Source: Arthrobacter sp. zg-Y238 (lineage in GTDB: Bacteria; Actinomycetota; Actinomycetes; Actinomycetales; Micrococcaceae). From it: a stretch of 64,000 nt of DNA. Each line of letters opens with the position of its first letter. Within the stretch, counting starts at the first letter, position 1. Made by a program: the position numbers and the translations under genes. The notes under the pieces were generated by a model. The model worked only from the letters and a program-made list of their open reading frames with translations. It had not been told where the DNA came from and searched no databases. Location: NCBI RefSeq assembly GCF_024385525.1, contig NZ_JANFLU010000007.1, forward strand, positions 59,030-123,029. Direction: 5' to 3'. Positions 36,581 to 44,782 of this stretch are shown here, piece by piece.

Positions 36581-36688
36581 GGCGGCGCCTCCTCATTGAT
36601 AAGCCACGCATAGGCGTAGTGGTTGTTGCCGGGCTGTGCCCGCAGCGGCAGAGATTGCCGCTGCGGGTAACAGTCAAACACACATAGG

Positions 36689-36723
36689 AAAGGCCGCCCC
36701 GGAATCATCCGAGGCGGCCTTTC
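36689..36723 (-). terminator. Terminator after tRNA-His
   Basis: Stem AAAGGCCGCC/GGCGGCCTTT extended by GGA/TCC after a 2-bp mismatch, 4-nt loop ATCA. On the minus strand it ends in CCTTTCC, 24 bp beyond the tRNA. Confidence 0.8.
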
Positions 36724-36746
36724 GAAGCTGTAACCGCCAGCCTCAT

Positions 36747-36823
36747 TGGGGTGAGTAACGGGGGTTGAACCCGCGACCTCCTGGACCACAACCAGGCGCT
36801 CTGCCAACTGAGCTATACCCACC
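36747..36823 (-). tRNA. tRNA-His (anticodon GTG)
   Basis: Minus-strand cloverleaf with acceptor GTGGGTA/TACTCAC, anticodon stem CCTGG/CCAGG and loop TTGTGGT, T arm GGTTCAACC. The extra G at -1 faces discriminator C, the histidine identity pair. CCA is encoded. Confidence 0.95.
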
Positions 36824-36962
36824 ATGTGCCTCAAACGTTCATCCGCGAAGTCCAGGCGAGTGGTCTTGCGGACTCATTTATCTGAGGCAGCGGAATCAAG
36901 CTTACACGGTTTTTGGAGTGCTTTTGACACGTCCGGCGCCGGACGGCTCTTTTGTGATGGAG

Positions 36963-37565
36963 CTAACTCAAAATCCCAGCAGCAATCTTCTTTGCAGTGG
37001 CGGAATCCGGCCCCGGCGCGGGGACGAAAATAGCCTCGCGGTAGTAGCGCAGCTCATTGATGGAATCGCGGATATCACCGAGGGCGCGGTGGCCACCGTT
37101 CTTCGCCGGCGCCTGGAAATAGGCCCTCGGGTACCAGCGGCGGGCCAGCTCCTTGATGGTGGATACATCGATGATCCGGTAGTGCAGGTAATCGATCACT
37201 TCGGGCATGTCGCGGGCCAGGAACATCTTGTCCGTCCCTACGGAGTTGCCGGCGAGCTGCGCTTTCTTGGGCTCGGGCACCCACTTGGTGATGTATTCGA
37301 CGACGGCGGCCTCGGCTTCGGCCATCGTGATTCCGTTGGGCAGCTCGTCCAGGAGCTTGGAGGTGGTGTGCATCTGGCGCACAAAATCACCCATCTGGGC
37401 CAGCGAGGCGTCGTCGGGCTTGATGACCACGTCCACACCGTCGCCAAGTATGTTCAGCTCGGAGTCCGTCACGAGGACGGCTACTTCGATCAGGGCGTCG
37501 TTCTTGATGTCCAGACCGGTCATTTCGCAGTCGATCCAGACCATACGTTCATTTGTTATTGGCAC
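36963..37565 (-). CDS. orn: Oligoribonuclease
   Basis: 3'-5' exoribonuclease (200 aa) that degrades 2-5-nt RNAs, including the pGpG product of c-di-GMP. DEDDh exonuclease motifs: MVWIDCEMTGLD (Asp12, Glu14), AGNSVGTDKMFLARDMP, HRALGDIRDSINELRYY with the catalytic His and Asp. GTG 37565 has GGAGAA just upstream; ATG seven codons later (MVWIDC) is an alternative. Essential-type housekeeping gene in actinobacteria. The product ends about 15-20 residues after the last helix, normal length. Confidence 0.95.
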   Translation of the reverse strand: MPITNERMVWIDCEMTGLDIKNDALIEVAVLVTDSELNILGDGVDVVIKPDDASLAQMGDFVRQMHTTSKLLDELPNGITMAEAEAAVVEYITKWVPEPKKAQLAGNSVGTDKMFLARDMPEVIDYLHYRIIDVSTIKELARRWYPRAYFQAPAKNGGHRALGDIRDSINELRYYREAIFVPAPGPDSATAKKIAAGILS

Positions 37566-37616
37566 TTCTCCAATGTACCGCTTTCGACCACCTGGTCCCT
37601 GGAAAGGGTTCGGGGG

Positions 37617-38258
37617 CTAAAGGCTGGAGTGGCTGCGCTGGCGCCGGTCCGGAAGGTCGTTGTCAGCGGTGGCGTAGCTTGCCGGCACGCCGGACAGGTA
37701 GGGCTGCAGGGGGATCTGGCCGGTGTCGGGCGGTCCAAATGTACGGGTCCAGCGGCTCGGCTCGGCGGGCATGTCGTGAAACACCGGGGCGGCGGCAGCA
37801 CGGCGTCCGTGCGGCGCGTTTCGGGGCCGGTCTACGGAACGGGCACGGGCATGCTGACTGGCCGGTGCGGGGGCGGGTGCCGGTGCGGGGGATGGGGGAG
37901 ACGCAACTGCAACCGTGGGCGGGGCGGGCGCGGGAACCATCGTCGGAGCCGCCGGAGCACGCACCGCCGGAGCCGGCAGGTCCTGAGCGGCAACTGCGGA
38001 GGCCGCCGCCGTCGTCGTACGCGGCGGAGCGAAGAACCAGCTGAGTCCGAACGCGAGGAACAGCAGCGCCGATGCCGCCGTCACGGTGCCCCAAGGCACC
38101 TCGACCCACAGCATGGCGACGACGGCAACGGCAGTGAGGAAGACACCCCACGCCAGCAGTTCCGGGCTGCGTCCCTGTGGCAGTACGGGCCGCGCTGTAG
38201 CAACCCGGATCCCTACGGGTTTGTTTATCTTTGTTGCCCGGTGGCGCCCCACAGCCAA
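37617..38258 (-). CDS. Small membrane protein with Pro/Ala-rich tail, function unknown
   Basis: A 213-aa protein not recognised as a named family. Two hydrophobic segments (about 33-50 and 58-76: LLAWGVFLTAVAVVAML, ASALLFLAFGLSWFF) after a basic N-terminus, followed by a long Pro/Ala-rich, likely disordered tail (78-140) and a polar end with RWTRTFGPPDTGQIPLQPY. Start uncertain: TTG 38258 and GTG 38252 are both possible. Lies 51 bp upstream of orn on the same strand, divergent from the mannosyltransferase. The tail composition suggests a surface or envelope role but that is a guess. Confidence 0.65.
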   Translation of the reverse strand: MAVGRHRATKINKPVGIRVATARPVLPQGRSPELLAWGVFLTAVAVVAMLWVEVPWGTVTAASALLFLAFGLSWFFAPPRTTTAAASAVAAQDLPAPAVRAPAAPTMVPAPAPPTVAVASPPSPAPAPAPAPASQHARARSVDRPRNAPHGRRAAAAPVFHDMPAEPSRWTRTFGPPDTGQIPLQPYLSGVPASYATADNDLPDRRQRSHSSL

Positions 38259-38493
38259 TACCGCCTTGCCTCGTTTGTCACAACAGAAACACCAGTGTAT
38301 GCGACGGTGGTCCGGCTCACAGGATTGACGGCGGCCGCGTCGGCTACGACCCGGGCAAGCGCAGGCCCCGGTGCTAATATCAGCCTGTTACGTTACCCGG
38401 GCATCCTTGTGCCCGCATTCGAATGAGGTAGCGGACCCTGACTGCCCACAGGCCCGCAGGACAAAGTGTCACCCAGAGATTGGAACCACGTAG

Positions 38494-40038
38494 ATGACCG
38501 CCCAGGTCCCCGCGACCGAGCCTTCGTCTCCGGGCACGGAGATAGCGAAAGCCGACCGCCCCAACATCGCGATCCTGCAGGGGTTCATCGGTTCCCTTTT
38601 GATCCTCTTCGGATCATTCGGCGTGGGCTGGCTGTCGCTCGCATCCGCCAATCTCCGGAGCAATCCGCTGATTATCTGGATGCGCTTCGATCAGCCCATC
38701 GGCGCCGTAGCCGCTGTGCTGATGCTGGCAACGGGCGGGATGCTCCTGGTGCGGTCCTGGCTGCGGCTCGGCCAGCGGATGAAGGGAAGCTGGGGTCCGG
38801 AATCGCGGCCGGTGGTACTGCGCGCCGTGATCGCATGGTCGGCACCCATGTGCCTAGCCCTGCCGCTGTTCAGCCGCGACGTCTTCGCCTACATCGCCCA
38901 GGGACTGGTCATGGTCAGCGGGTTGAACCCGTACAAGGACGGCTACTCCCAGATCTCCAACTACCTGCAGCTCGGAGCGGATGATCTCTGGGCCCAAAGC
39001 CCCACCCCTTACGGGCCGGTCTTCCTCTGGATCGAGGAACTGGTGGTCCGGATTACCGGCGGCCAGCCTGAGTTCTCGATCCTGCTGTTCCGGCTGATAG
39101 CCCTGCTCGGCGTCGCGCTCTGCGTCTACTACGTCCCTAAGCTGGCCGAGCTGCACGGCATCAACCCGAACCGTGCCCTCTGGTTGACCGCAGCCAACCC
39201 GCTGTTCCTGGTTAACTTCATCGCCGCAGTCCACAACGATGCCCTGATGATCGGCCTGGCGCTGGCCGGACTGTACCTGGCCGCGACCAACCGGGCCCTC
39301 GCCGGCATCCTGCTGGTGACCCTGTCCATCGGCATCAAGCCGATCACCATCATTTTCCTTCCGTTCATCGGCCTGCTGTGGGCCGGAAAGAACGCGTCAT
39401 GGCGGCGGAAGTTTGCCTACTGGTTCATGACTGCGGGTATTTCCCTGGGCCTGCTGTGGATCATGGGCCTGATCAACGGCTTCGGCTTCGGCTGGGTGGG
39501 CGCCCTGAGCACGCCCGGAAGCGTCTGGATCTGGTACGCACCGGTAGGATTCGCGGGCATGCTGGTGGCAACGCTGGGCAACGCCCTGGGGCTGCCGGGC
39601 TGGACTCTGGCCGACATTGTCCACACGATCGGACGCGTGGCGTCCGTGGGGATTGTGCTGTGGCAGATGTTCGTGGGGCAGCACAGCCGCATGATCAGGC
39701 GGCTGGCGCTGGCCTTCGCCGCCATCGTGATGCTGGCACCGATGATCCAGTCCTGGTACGTCGTGTGGCTCATTCCGCTGTTCGCCGTGACAGGCCTGCG
39801 GGACGACTGGCAGGCGAAGACGCTGTACCTGTTCGTTTCGTTCTTCATGGTCTACGCCATCAGCGACCAGCTTGATATCTGGCCCTACTTTGAGTTCAGC
39901 CTCAGCGCGGCCCGCCAGATCGCCGCCGTGATCGCGCTGGGCTTCGCCCTTTACCTGATCTTCCTGGACCCCAAGACCAAGGTCCTGTTCCGCAAAAAGC
40001 TTACGGAGCCTGCTCCGGGCGAGCTGCGGACGCACTGA
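38494..40038 (+). CDS. MptB-like polyprenol-phosphomannose alpha-1,6-mannosyltransferase
   Basis: GT-C glycosyltransferase of 514 aa with about 12-13 membrane helices. The first large loop has the family acidic motif in SRDVFAYIAQG followed by NPYKDGYSQI and SPTPYGPVFLWIE. The MptA/MptB family builds the alpha-1,6-mannan backbone of lipomannan using C35/C50 polyprenol-phosphate mannose; Micrococcaceae are known to have such lipomannans. ATG 38494 after a GGAA tract. Its 3' end overlaps the convergent glycosyltransferase gene by 38 bp. Confidence 0.85.
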   Translation: MTAQVPATEPSSPGTEIAKADRPNIAILQGFIGSLLILFGSFGVGWLSLASANLRSNPLIIWMRFDQPIGAVAAVLMLATGGMLLVRSWLRLGQRMKGSWGPESRPVVLRAVIAWSAPMCLALPLFSRDVFAYIAQGLVMVSGLNPYKDGYSQISNYLQLGADDLWAQSPTPYGPVFLWIEELVVRITGGQPEFSILLFRLIALLGVALCVYYVPKLAELHGINPNRALWLTAANPLFLVNFIAAVHNDALMIGLALAGLYLAATNRALAGILLVTLSIGIKPITIIFLPFIGLLWAGKNASWRRKFAYWFMTAGISLGLLWIMGLINGFGFGWVGALSTPGSVWIWYAPVGFAGMLVATLGNALGLPGWTLADIVHTIGRVASVGIVLWQMFVGQHSRMIRRLALAFAAIVMLAPMIQSWYVVWLIPLFAVTGLRDDWQAKTLYLFVSFFMVYAISDQLDIWPYFEFSLSAARQIAAVIALGFALYLIFLDPKTKVLFRKKLTEPAPGELRTH

Positions 40039-41266
40039 GGCTTTCGCTGCCGGCCCGGGTAAGGCGGATGACCCGGGCCACCGACCAGCCGAAGAGCACC
40101 AGCAGCAGGATGTTGCGGGCGGTCAGGAGCAGGGCCACGGCAATGTTCAGGTCGTTGTACAGGGCAGAGTAGAACATCGGATAAACCAGGGTGGTCAGTG
40201 CGGCAATCGCCGGCATAAGGAGCCCGGGTACCTTCCAGGCCTTGCCTTCCCAGGCCAGTCCGACGGCGATCACGGCGCCCAGCCACAGCATGAACTGCGG
40301 CGAGCCCACCTTGTTGAACACAATGAACGCGCTCACCAGTGCCAGCGAGCCCGAGATCAGCAGGGCACGGGAATCGGCTCCGCGGCGCAGCGCCCAGATC
40401 AGCAGTCCGACGACGGCGAGGGCGGCCAGCGCCAGCAGCGGCGTCATCAGCGCGGCCACGGGCTCGCCGAGGGCTCCGCGGACTTCGCGGGTGTTGATGA
40501 CCTTGTCCTCGAAAATGTACGCGTCGGAGGAGCCGAGGATCGCCTGCCAGAGTCCCGGCGTGGTGAACGGGGCTTCCATCTGCATGCCGCGGGCGCCCTG
40601 TTCACCGACGAAGCTCAGCAGGTGGGGAAGGCCGCCGGACAATGCCACGGCGACGGCAATGACCGCCGATACGGCGGCACCGGTAGCCAGCAGGGTGAGG
40701 CGTTTCTTCCACGCTACGAGCACCGCGAGGATGACGGCGGCGGGCCAGACCTTGATCCAGGTAGCCAGCGACAGCAGGGCCGACGCCAGCACGGGACGGG
40801 TGGCAAGGAAGAGCAGGCCCATAATCACCAGGGGCGCGGTGAGCCCGTCCACGCGTCCCACGGCAACCGGACCGAGCAGTGCCGTGACGGCCAGCCACCA
40901 GTAGGCCGACGCGATGCCCTGGGTCCCGGCGCGCCGGGCGAGGACCGCGACGCCGGCCGCATTCAGGGCGGTAAAGAGCAGGAACCAAGTGAACTGGTAA
41001 GCGCCGTAGCCAAAGACCGCTGCCAGGACCATCGGTAAGAGCGCCGCAATGGGATAGACCCAGCCGCCGTCGATCCCGACCCAGTAGCCGTTCTGGATTC
41101 CGGAGAACGCCCACAGCCGGTAGAAGCCCACATCGCTGAGGACATCGCCGCCGAGGATACGGGTCGCAAGGGCGGCAAGGAAGCCCAAATGGACTACGGC
41201 AAATACCGTCCAGAGGGTGGCGGGGCGGAGTAACCGTGGATGCTGGAATGCCGATTTCCGGGTCAT
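40001..41266 (-). CDS. GT87-type membrane mannosyltransferase
   Basis: A 421-aa polytopic protein with at least ten hydrophobic helices. GT87/PimE-like features: LSDVGFYRLWAFSGIQNG after the first helix, VGRVDGLTAPLVIMGLLFL, and LSLATWIKVWPAAVILA. This family transfers mannose from polyprenol-phosphate on the outer face of the membrane. ATG 41266 (MTRKSAFQHP) is chosen; AAGGAG lies 12 bp before it and a longer open frame upstream lacks support. Convergent and overlapping with the MptB-like gene, suggesting a shared lipoglycan pathway. Confidence 0.8.
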   Translation of the reverse strand: MTRKSAFQHPRLLRPATLWTVFAVVHLGFLAALATRILGGDVLSDVGFYRLWAFSGIQNGYWVGIDGGWVYPIAALLPMVLAAVFGYGAYQFTWFLLFTALNAAGVAVLARRAGTQGIASAYWWLAVTALLGPVAVGRVDGLTAPLVIMGLLFLATRPVLASALLSLATWIKVWPAAVILAVLVAWKKRLTLLATGAAVSAVIAVAVALSGGLPHLLSFVGEQGARGMQMEAPFTTPGLWQAILGSSDAYIFEDKVINTREVRGALGEPVAALMTPLLALAALAVVGLLIWALRRGADSRALLISGSLALVSAFIVFNKVGSPQFMLWLGAVIAVGLAWEGKAWKVPGLLMPAIAALTTLVYPMFYSALYNDLNIAVALLLTARNILLLVLFGWSVARVIRLTRAGSESLSASAARPEQAP

Positions 41267-41384
41267 GCGAGGGTGGTGCTCCTTAGTTAAATCCGTTGCC
41301 GTGCCGCGTCCGTGCACAGCGATAAGGCTACCCAAGCGCGGCACCCGGCATGCAATCCGCCGTCGGACACGGGATACTGGAGTA

Positions 41385-41804
41385 ATGACCGACCTAACTG
41401 AAGAAGTGATTGTGGCGGATTTCGACGTTTCGGAGTGGGAACCCACCCCGTACCAGGTGGAAGGAACCAACAGCGAACTCTCCACGGTTCGGGCGGTGAA
41501 GATCTACGAGGGTGACATCACCGGGACTTCCGTCGCGGACCTGATTATGGCCGGCAACTCCGCGGGGGCCGGCTATGTGGGTTCCGAGGTCTTCGCCGGG
41601 ACCATAGCGGGCCGCTCCGGAACCATGGTTATCCAGCACTGGGGGTTGGCCGAGGGAACTGCGACGGCGAGCTCCGGGCACATCATTCCCGGCTCCGGCA
41701 CCGACGATCTCGCCGGCATTTCCGGCAAGGCCATCTACACGCAGGAAGAGGACGGCCAGCACCGGCTCGAGCTGCGGGTAACCTTCCCCGCTCCCCAGGC
41801 CTAG
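41385..41804 (+). CDS. DUF3224 domain-containing protein
   Basis: Soluble 139-aa protein of the DUF3224 family (allene-oxide-cyclase-like small barrel) of unknown function. Signatures: FDVSEWEPTPY, VKIYEGDITGTSVADLIMA, GSEVFAGTIAGRSGTMVIQH, GTATASSGHIIPGSGTDDLAGISG. ATG 41385 with GGAG 4 bp upstream. Its stop overlaps the convergent M50 peptidase gene by 4 bp. No signal peptide or membrane helix. Confidence 0.85.
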   Translation: MTDLTEEVIVADFDVSEWEPTPYQVEGTNSELSTVRAVKIYEGDITGTSVADLIMAGNSAGAGYVGSEVFAGTIAGRSGTMVIQHWGLAEGTATASSGHIIPGSGTDDLAGISGKAIYTQEEDGQHRLELRVTFPAPQA

Positions 41805-42553
41805 GTCCGGACGGACTCGGCGCACAGCGCGGCGAACACCGCCGCCGCGAGTGAAGCAGCAATGACGAGGGCGAATCCCGCCAGCCACAGGACGGCAGGA
41901 ACCCCGGTACGCCGGGAGAGGATGTAGGCGTCGGAGCTTTCCAGGTTCCGGCGCCGGCGTGTGTGGACGCTGAGCACATTGAACCAGTCCCGGACAGCGC
42001 CCACCATGAGCGCGATACCCGTACACATGGCCACATACCCCGCCACCGGCGGGGCAGCGAACCAGACCAGCAGCACCGAGACTGACGCGCAGCCGAAAGC
42101 AATCACGATGCCCTGGCCGTTTCGGATGAACAGCAGCGCAGCGAGCAGCACGAGGGTGCTGACCGACAGCGCCGCACCGGACCAGCCGCCCAGCGCCGCC
42201 AGCACCAGGACGGCACCCACGACGGCCGGAACGGGATAGCCCCAGAAACCGGCCCACGCCGCGGGGAAGCCTCCCCGACCCAGGGAACGCATGTCTCCCG
42301 AGTGGTCAAAGCGCAGGCGGATGCCCTTCACTACCTGCCCGGTCATCAGCGCCGCGAAGGCATGGCCGAGTTCATGGACAAACGTCACGAATAGTCCGAA
42401 CCACCGCCACGTTGCCCGGGGGACGCTCAGCAGTGCGGCAGCGGCGGCAATCATCAGCAGCACCCCGGGTTCGGGTTCCACGGCCGGAACGCGGTCGAAG
42501 CCCGCCAAGACCCGGGACCACCACTCGGCGGCGACGCCTAGAGCCTCATCCAC
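41801..42553 (-). CDS. M50-type membrane metallopeptidase
   Basis: Polytopic protein (250 aa) with the intramembrane zinc-protease motif HELGH in FVTFVHELGHAFAALMTG (about residue 60) and about six hydrophobic helices. The second M50 metal motif is not clearly seen, though the M50B-like actinobacterial branch is divergent; GIRLRFDHSGDMRSLG follows as in that group. GTG 42553 lies 26 bp after the anti-sigma stop, making it the last gene of the sigma/anti-sigma operon. Position suggests a site-2 protease that could cut the anti-sigma factor; this is inference. Confidence 0.8.
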   Translation of the reverse strand: MDEALGVAAEWWSRVLAGFDRVPAVEPEPGVLLMIAAAAALLSVPRATWRWFGLFVTFVHELGHAFAALMTGQVVKGIRLRFDHSGDMRSLGRGGFPAAWAGFWGYPVPAVVGAVLVLAALGGWSGAALSVSTLVLLAALLFIRNGQGIVIAFGCASVSVLLVWFAAPPVAGYVAMCTGIALMVGAVRDWFNVLSVHTRRRRNLESSDAYILSRRTGVPAVLWLAGFALVIAASLAAAVFAALCAESVRT

Positions 42554-42579
42554 GGACGGCCGGCTTAGAAAGCGCGGAC

Positions 42580-43398
42580 TTAGAGGTCGAGGACTCCGCG
42601 GAGGATGGAATCCCCGGAATGGGTGGGATTACCGTCAAAGGGTTCGTCCGAGATATCAACAATTGGGTACTCATCGAGGTCAAGGTTAGCCGGGATCGTG
42701 AACCGGCCCTCCGTGCCCTCCATCGTCCCGAGACTGACCATGCGCTGCACGTCGGGGGCAATCAGCCAGACTTCGCGGAAGCCCTGGGCATCGGATCCGC
42801 TCGCCGTGACTACCAGGTCCCGTCCGCCGTCGGAACGCTGGTCCACCTCCGCCCGGCCCGTTTCCGAATAGGCAGGCAAGGGGGCCAGCTCCACCGCGGC
42901 AATAACTTCGCTGCGGTCCGTGAGGATCCGGGATATGCCCCAGATGCCTGCGGCTGCCAGCACCACGGCCGCAGCGGCTGCACCGAGCACCTGCGGAAGC
43001 CGCCGTCGTTCGCGGCGCTTCCGGACGGCGTCCAGCGGAACCGGAGTCGCCCCTGAAGGGGACGACTGCACGGGGGGCGGTGACGGCGCCGTCCCGGTCT
43101 CCGCGTTTTTGTCGGACAGTGAGGATGCCTGCACAGCCTCATCGGACGGAGCCGCGTCATAGGGATCGGCGCGCACGGCCTCCCCGAGCCCCAGCCGGTC
43201 GTGAATGGACTCCCAGACCGACGACGGCGGCCGGGGGAGCCCCTCGGGAACTGGCGGGGTCCTTCCTGCGGTCACGACGCGCTGCAGCGCACTGACCTCT
43301 GCTGCGCACTCGGTGCAGTTGTCGAGGTGTGCCGTGTCCTCTGGTCCGGCCTCGCCCAGGGCGCACAGGGCCAGCGCTTCAGGTGGCAGATGCTGCAT
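42580..43398 (-). CDS. Membrane anti-sigma factor with zinc-anti-sigma-like motif
   Basis: Anti-sigma factor of 272 aa. N-terminal ZAS-like motif His-x3-Cys-x2-Cys in HLDNCTECAAE (about 24-31), a Pro/Ser-rich linker, one membrane helix about 135-155 (LGAAAAAVVLAAAGIWG) after a basic RKRRERRR stretch, and an extracytoplasmic RskA-like domain (GFREVWLIAPDVQRMVSLG). ATG 43398 is chosen because GGAGG lies 6 bp upstream; an earlier ATG at 43431 overlaps the sigma gene more. Overlaps the sigma gene by 20 bp, so it is coupled to it. Confidence 0.88.
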   Translation of the reverse strand: MQHLPPEALALCALGEAGPEDTAHLDNCTECAAEVSALQRVVTAGRTPPVPEGLPRPPSSVWESIHDRLGLGEAVRADPYDAAPSDEAVQASSLSDKNAETGTAPSPPPVQSSPSGATPVPLDAVRKRRERRRLPQVLGAAAAAVVLAAAGIWGISRILTDRSEVIAAVELAPLPAYSETGRAEVDQRSDGGRDLVVTASGSDAQGFREVWLIAPDVQRMVSLGTMEGTEGRFTIPANLDLDEYPIVDISDEPFDGNPTHSGDSILRGVLDL

Positions 43399-43951
43399 CG
43401 CTGACCTCCAATCGCTGCCGGAGTTGGACAAGGCTTCTTCGAATATGGCTCTTTACGGTACCCAACGGGAGTTTCAGTGTTTCCGATATCTGCTGATGTG
43501 TCAGGTCTTCATGGAAGGCCAGGCGGAGGATGGAACCCTGGGGTTCCCCGAGCCTGGCCAGCTCGGCATCAAGCACCACCCGGTCTGCCACGCCGTCGGG
43601 ATCAGGACCGGCGGGCGGAACCGGATTCCTGCCGGACTCCGGAGTCTCCATCAGGGTTTCCGAAGAACGGCCCCGGGCAGTGGCCATGCCGGCAGCCACG
43701 TTCCGCCCGATTCCTACCAGCCAGGCGGCGAGGGTGGAACGGTCAGGCGCATAGCTGTCCCGGTATTTCCAGGCCCGGATGAACACTTCCTGCACGGCGT
43801 CGTCGGCTGCGCCCTGATCGAGCAGCTTGCGCAGCGCCAGCGCGCGGATCAGGGGCGAGAACCTGCGGTAGGCCTCCGCCAGCGCCGCTTCGTCCCCTGC
43901 CGCAAAGGCATGGTCCATCGCGGCGTCGCGATCTGAGGCGCCCGTGGGCAT
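43379..43951 (-). CDS. ECF-family RNA polymerase sigma factor
   Basis: Extracytoplasmic-function sigma factor of 190 aa. Region 2: YRRFSPLIRALALRKLLDQG, AADDAVQEVFIRAWKY; region 4 helix-turn-helix LTHQQISETLKLPLGTVKSH then IRRSLVQLRQRL. ATG 43951 (MPTGASDRD) follows AGGAGAA at 8 bp; an upstream ATG at 44014 lies against the sortase stop and has no such site. Cognate to the overlapping anti-sigma factor. SigK/SigL-type grouping is plausible but not settled. Confidence 0.9.
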   Translation of the reverse strand: MPTGASDRDAAMDHAFAAGDEAALAEAYRRFSPLIRALALRKLLDQGAADDAVQEVFIRAWKYRDSYAPDRSTLAAWLVGIGRNVAAGMATARGRSSETLMETPESGRNPVPPAGPDPDGVADRVVLDAELARLGEPQGSILRLAFHEDLTHQQISETLKLPLGTVKSHIRRSLVQLRQRLEVSDAASAT

Positions 43952-44013
43952 CAGTGCCGTTCTCCTGCCGTGCGGGGCTGCGTCCGGTGTCCGGCAGCTC
44001 TCTGGGGTAGCCA

Positions 44014-44694
44014 CTATGGTACGGGTACGGCGGTGAGCACAACGTTGTCTTCATAGTCACCTACCGAGTCCAGCCATCTACCGCCGCACGTTACCAGTTC
44101 CAGCCGCGGCGCACCGTCACGGTCGAAGAGATTAAATTCGTCGAGTGAGGCCTTGGGAATGTTCTGTACCTTTTCGGAGGTGTACTTCACGACGGTTCCG
44201 TCGCTGCGGGTCACGGTCACGGGGGTGCCGGCAGGGACATCGTCCAACCCCGCGATGGGAAGTTCCTCGGTGCGTGAGTCAACGTGGGCGGCCAGCACCG
44301 CTGCTCCGCGGGAGGATCCGGGTGCCGGTCCGTAGCGGTACCAGCCGGCCTGGTAATGGTTGTCCGGCAGCGTCATGGCGCCGTTCGCTTCCTGCCCCAC
44401 CGGGATCACCTCCAGCTCGATGCCGGTTCCCTCCACGCTCACCCGCACGGGCTCGGGAACGGCTTCCGCCGGGGTGGGTACGGCCGGCCGCACGGGTATG
44501 TCAGTGGCGGGGACGGTTGGTGCCCCTGTCGACGCCGGGGCGGGTGCCGCCGTCGACGTCGGTGCGGGTGCGGCGGAAACCGATTCGGCCGGGGAAACGG
44601 CCTCGGGGGCACCGCTGCACGCCGCGGAACCGGCAAGGACCGCGGCGGAGAGGCAAGCCGCTGCAGCGAATCGCTGCAGGGGGACAACGGGCAT
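44014..44694 (-). CDS. Class F sortase, secreted
   Basis: Transpeptidase of 226 aa that covalently attaches or processes surface proteins. N-terminal signal sequence ending in a possible lipobox (GSAAC, Cys26), a Pro/Ala/Thr linker (30-80), then the sortase barrel with catalytic His137 in LAAHVDSRTEEL and Cys203 in LELVTCGGRW, and a nearby Arg. ATG 44694 is supported by GGAGG 8 bp upstream. Sits between the DUF4397 protein and the sigma factor, so a dedicated substrate next door is likely. Confidence 0.87.
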   Translation of the reverse strand: MPVVPLQRFAAAACLSAAVLAGSAACSGAPEAVSPAESVSAAPAPTSTAAPAPASTGAPTVPATDIPVRPAVPTPAEAVPEPVRVSVEGTGIELEVIPVGQEANGAMTLPDNHYQAGWYRYGPAPGSSRGAAVLAAHVDSRTEELPIAGLDDVPAGTPVTVTRSDGTVVKYTSEKVQNIPKASLDEFNLFDRDGAPRLELVTCGGRWLDSVGDYEDNVVLTAVPVP

Positions 44695-44782
44695 GGGATG
44701 GACCTCCGGAAAAGGTGGCCCCGGTGCTGCCGCGCGGAAAGGGGGTGCGCAGCAGCACCGGGGGGATCGGGCGGGTACTGCC

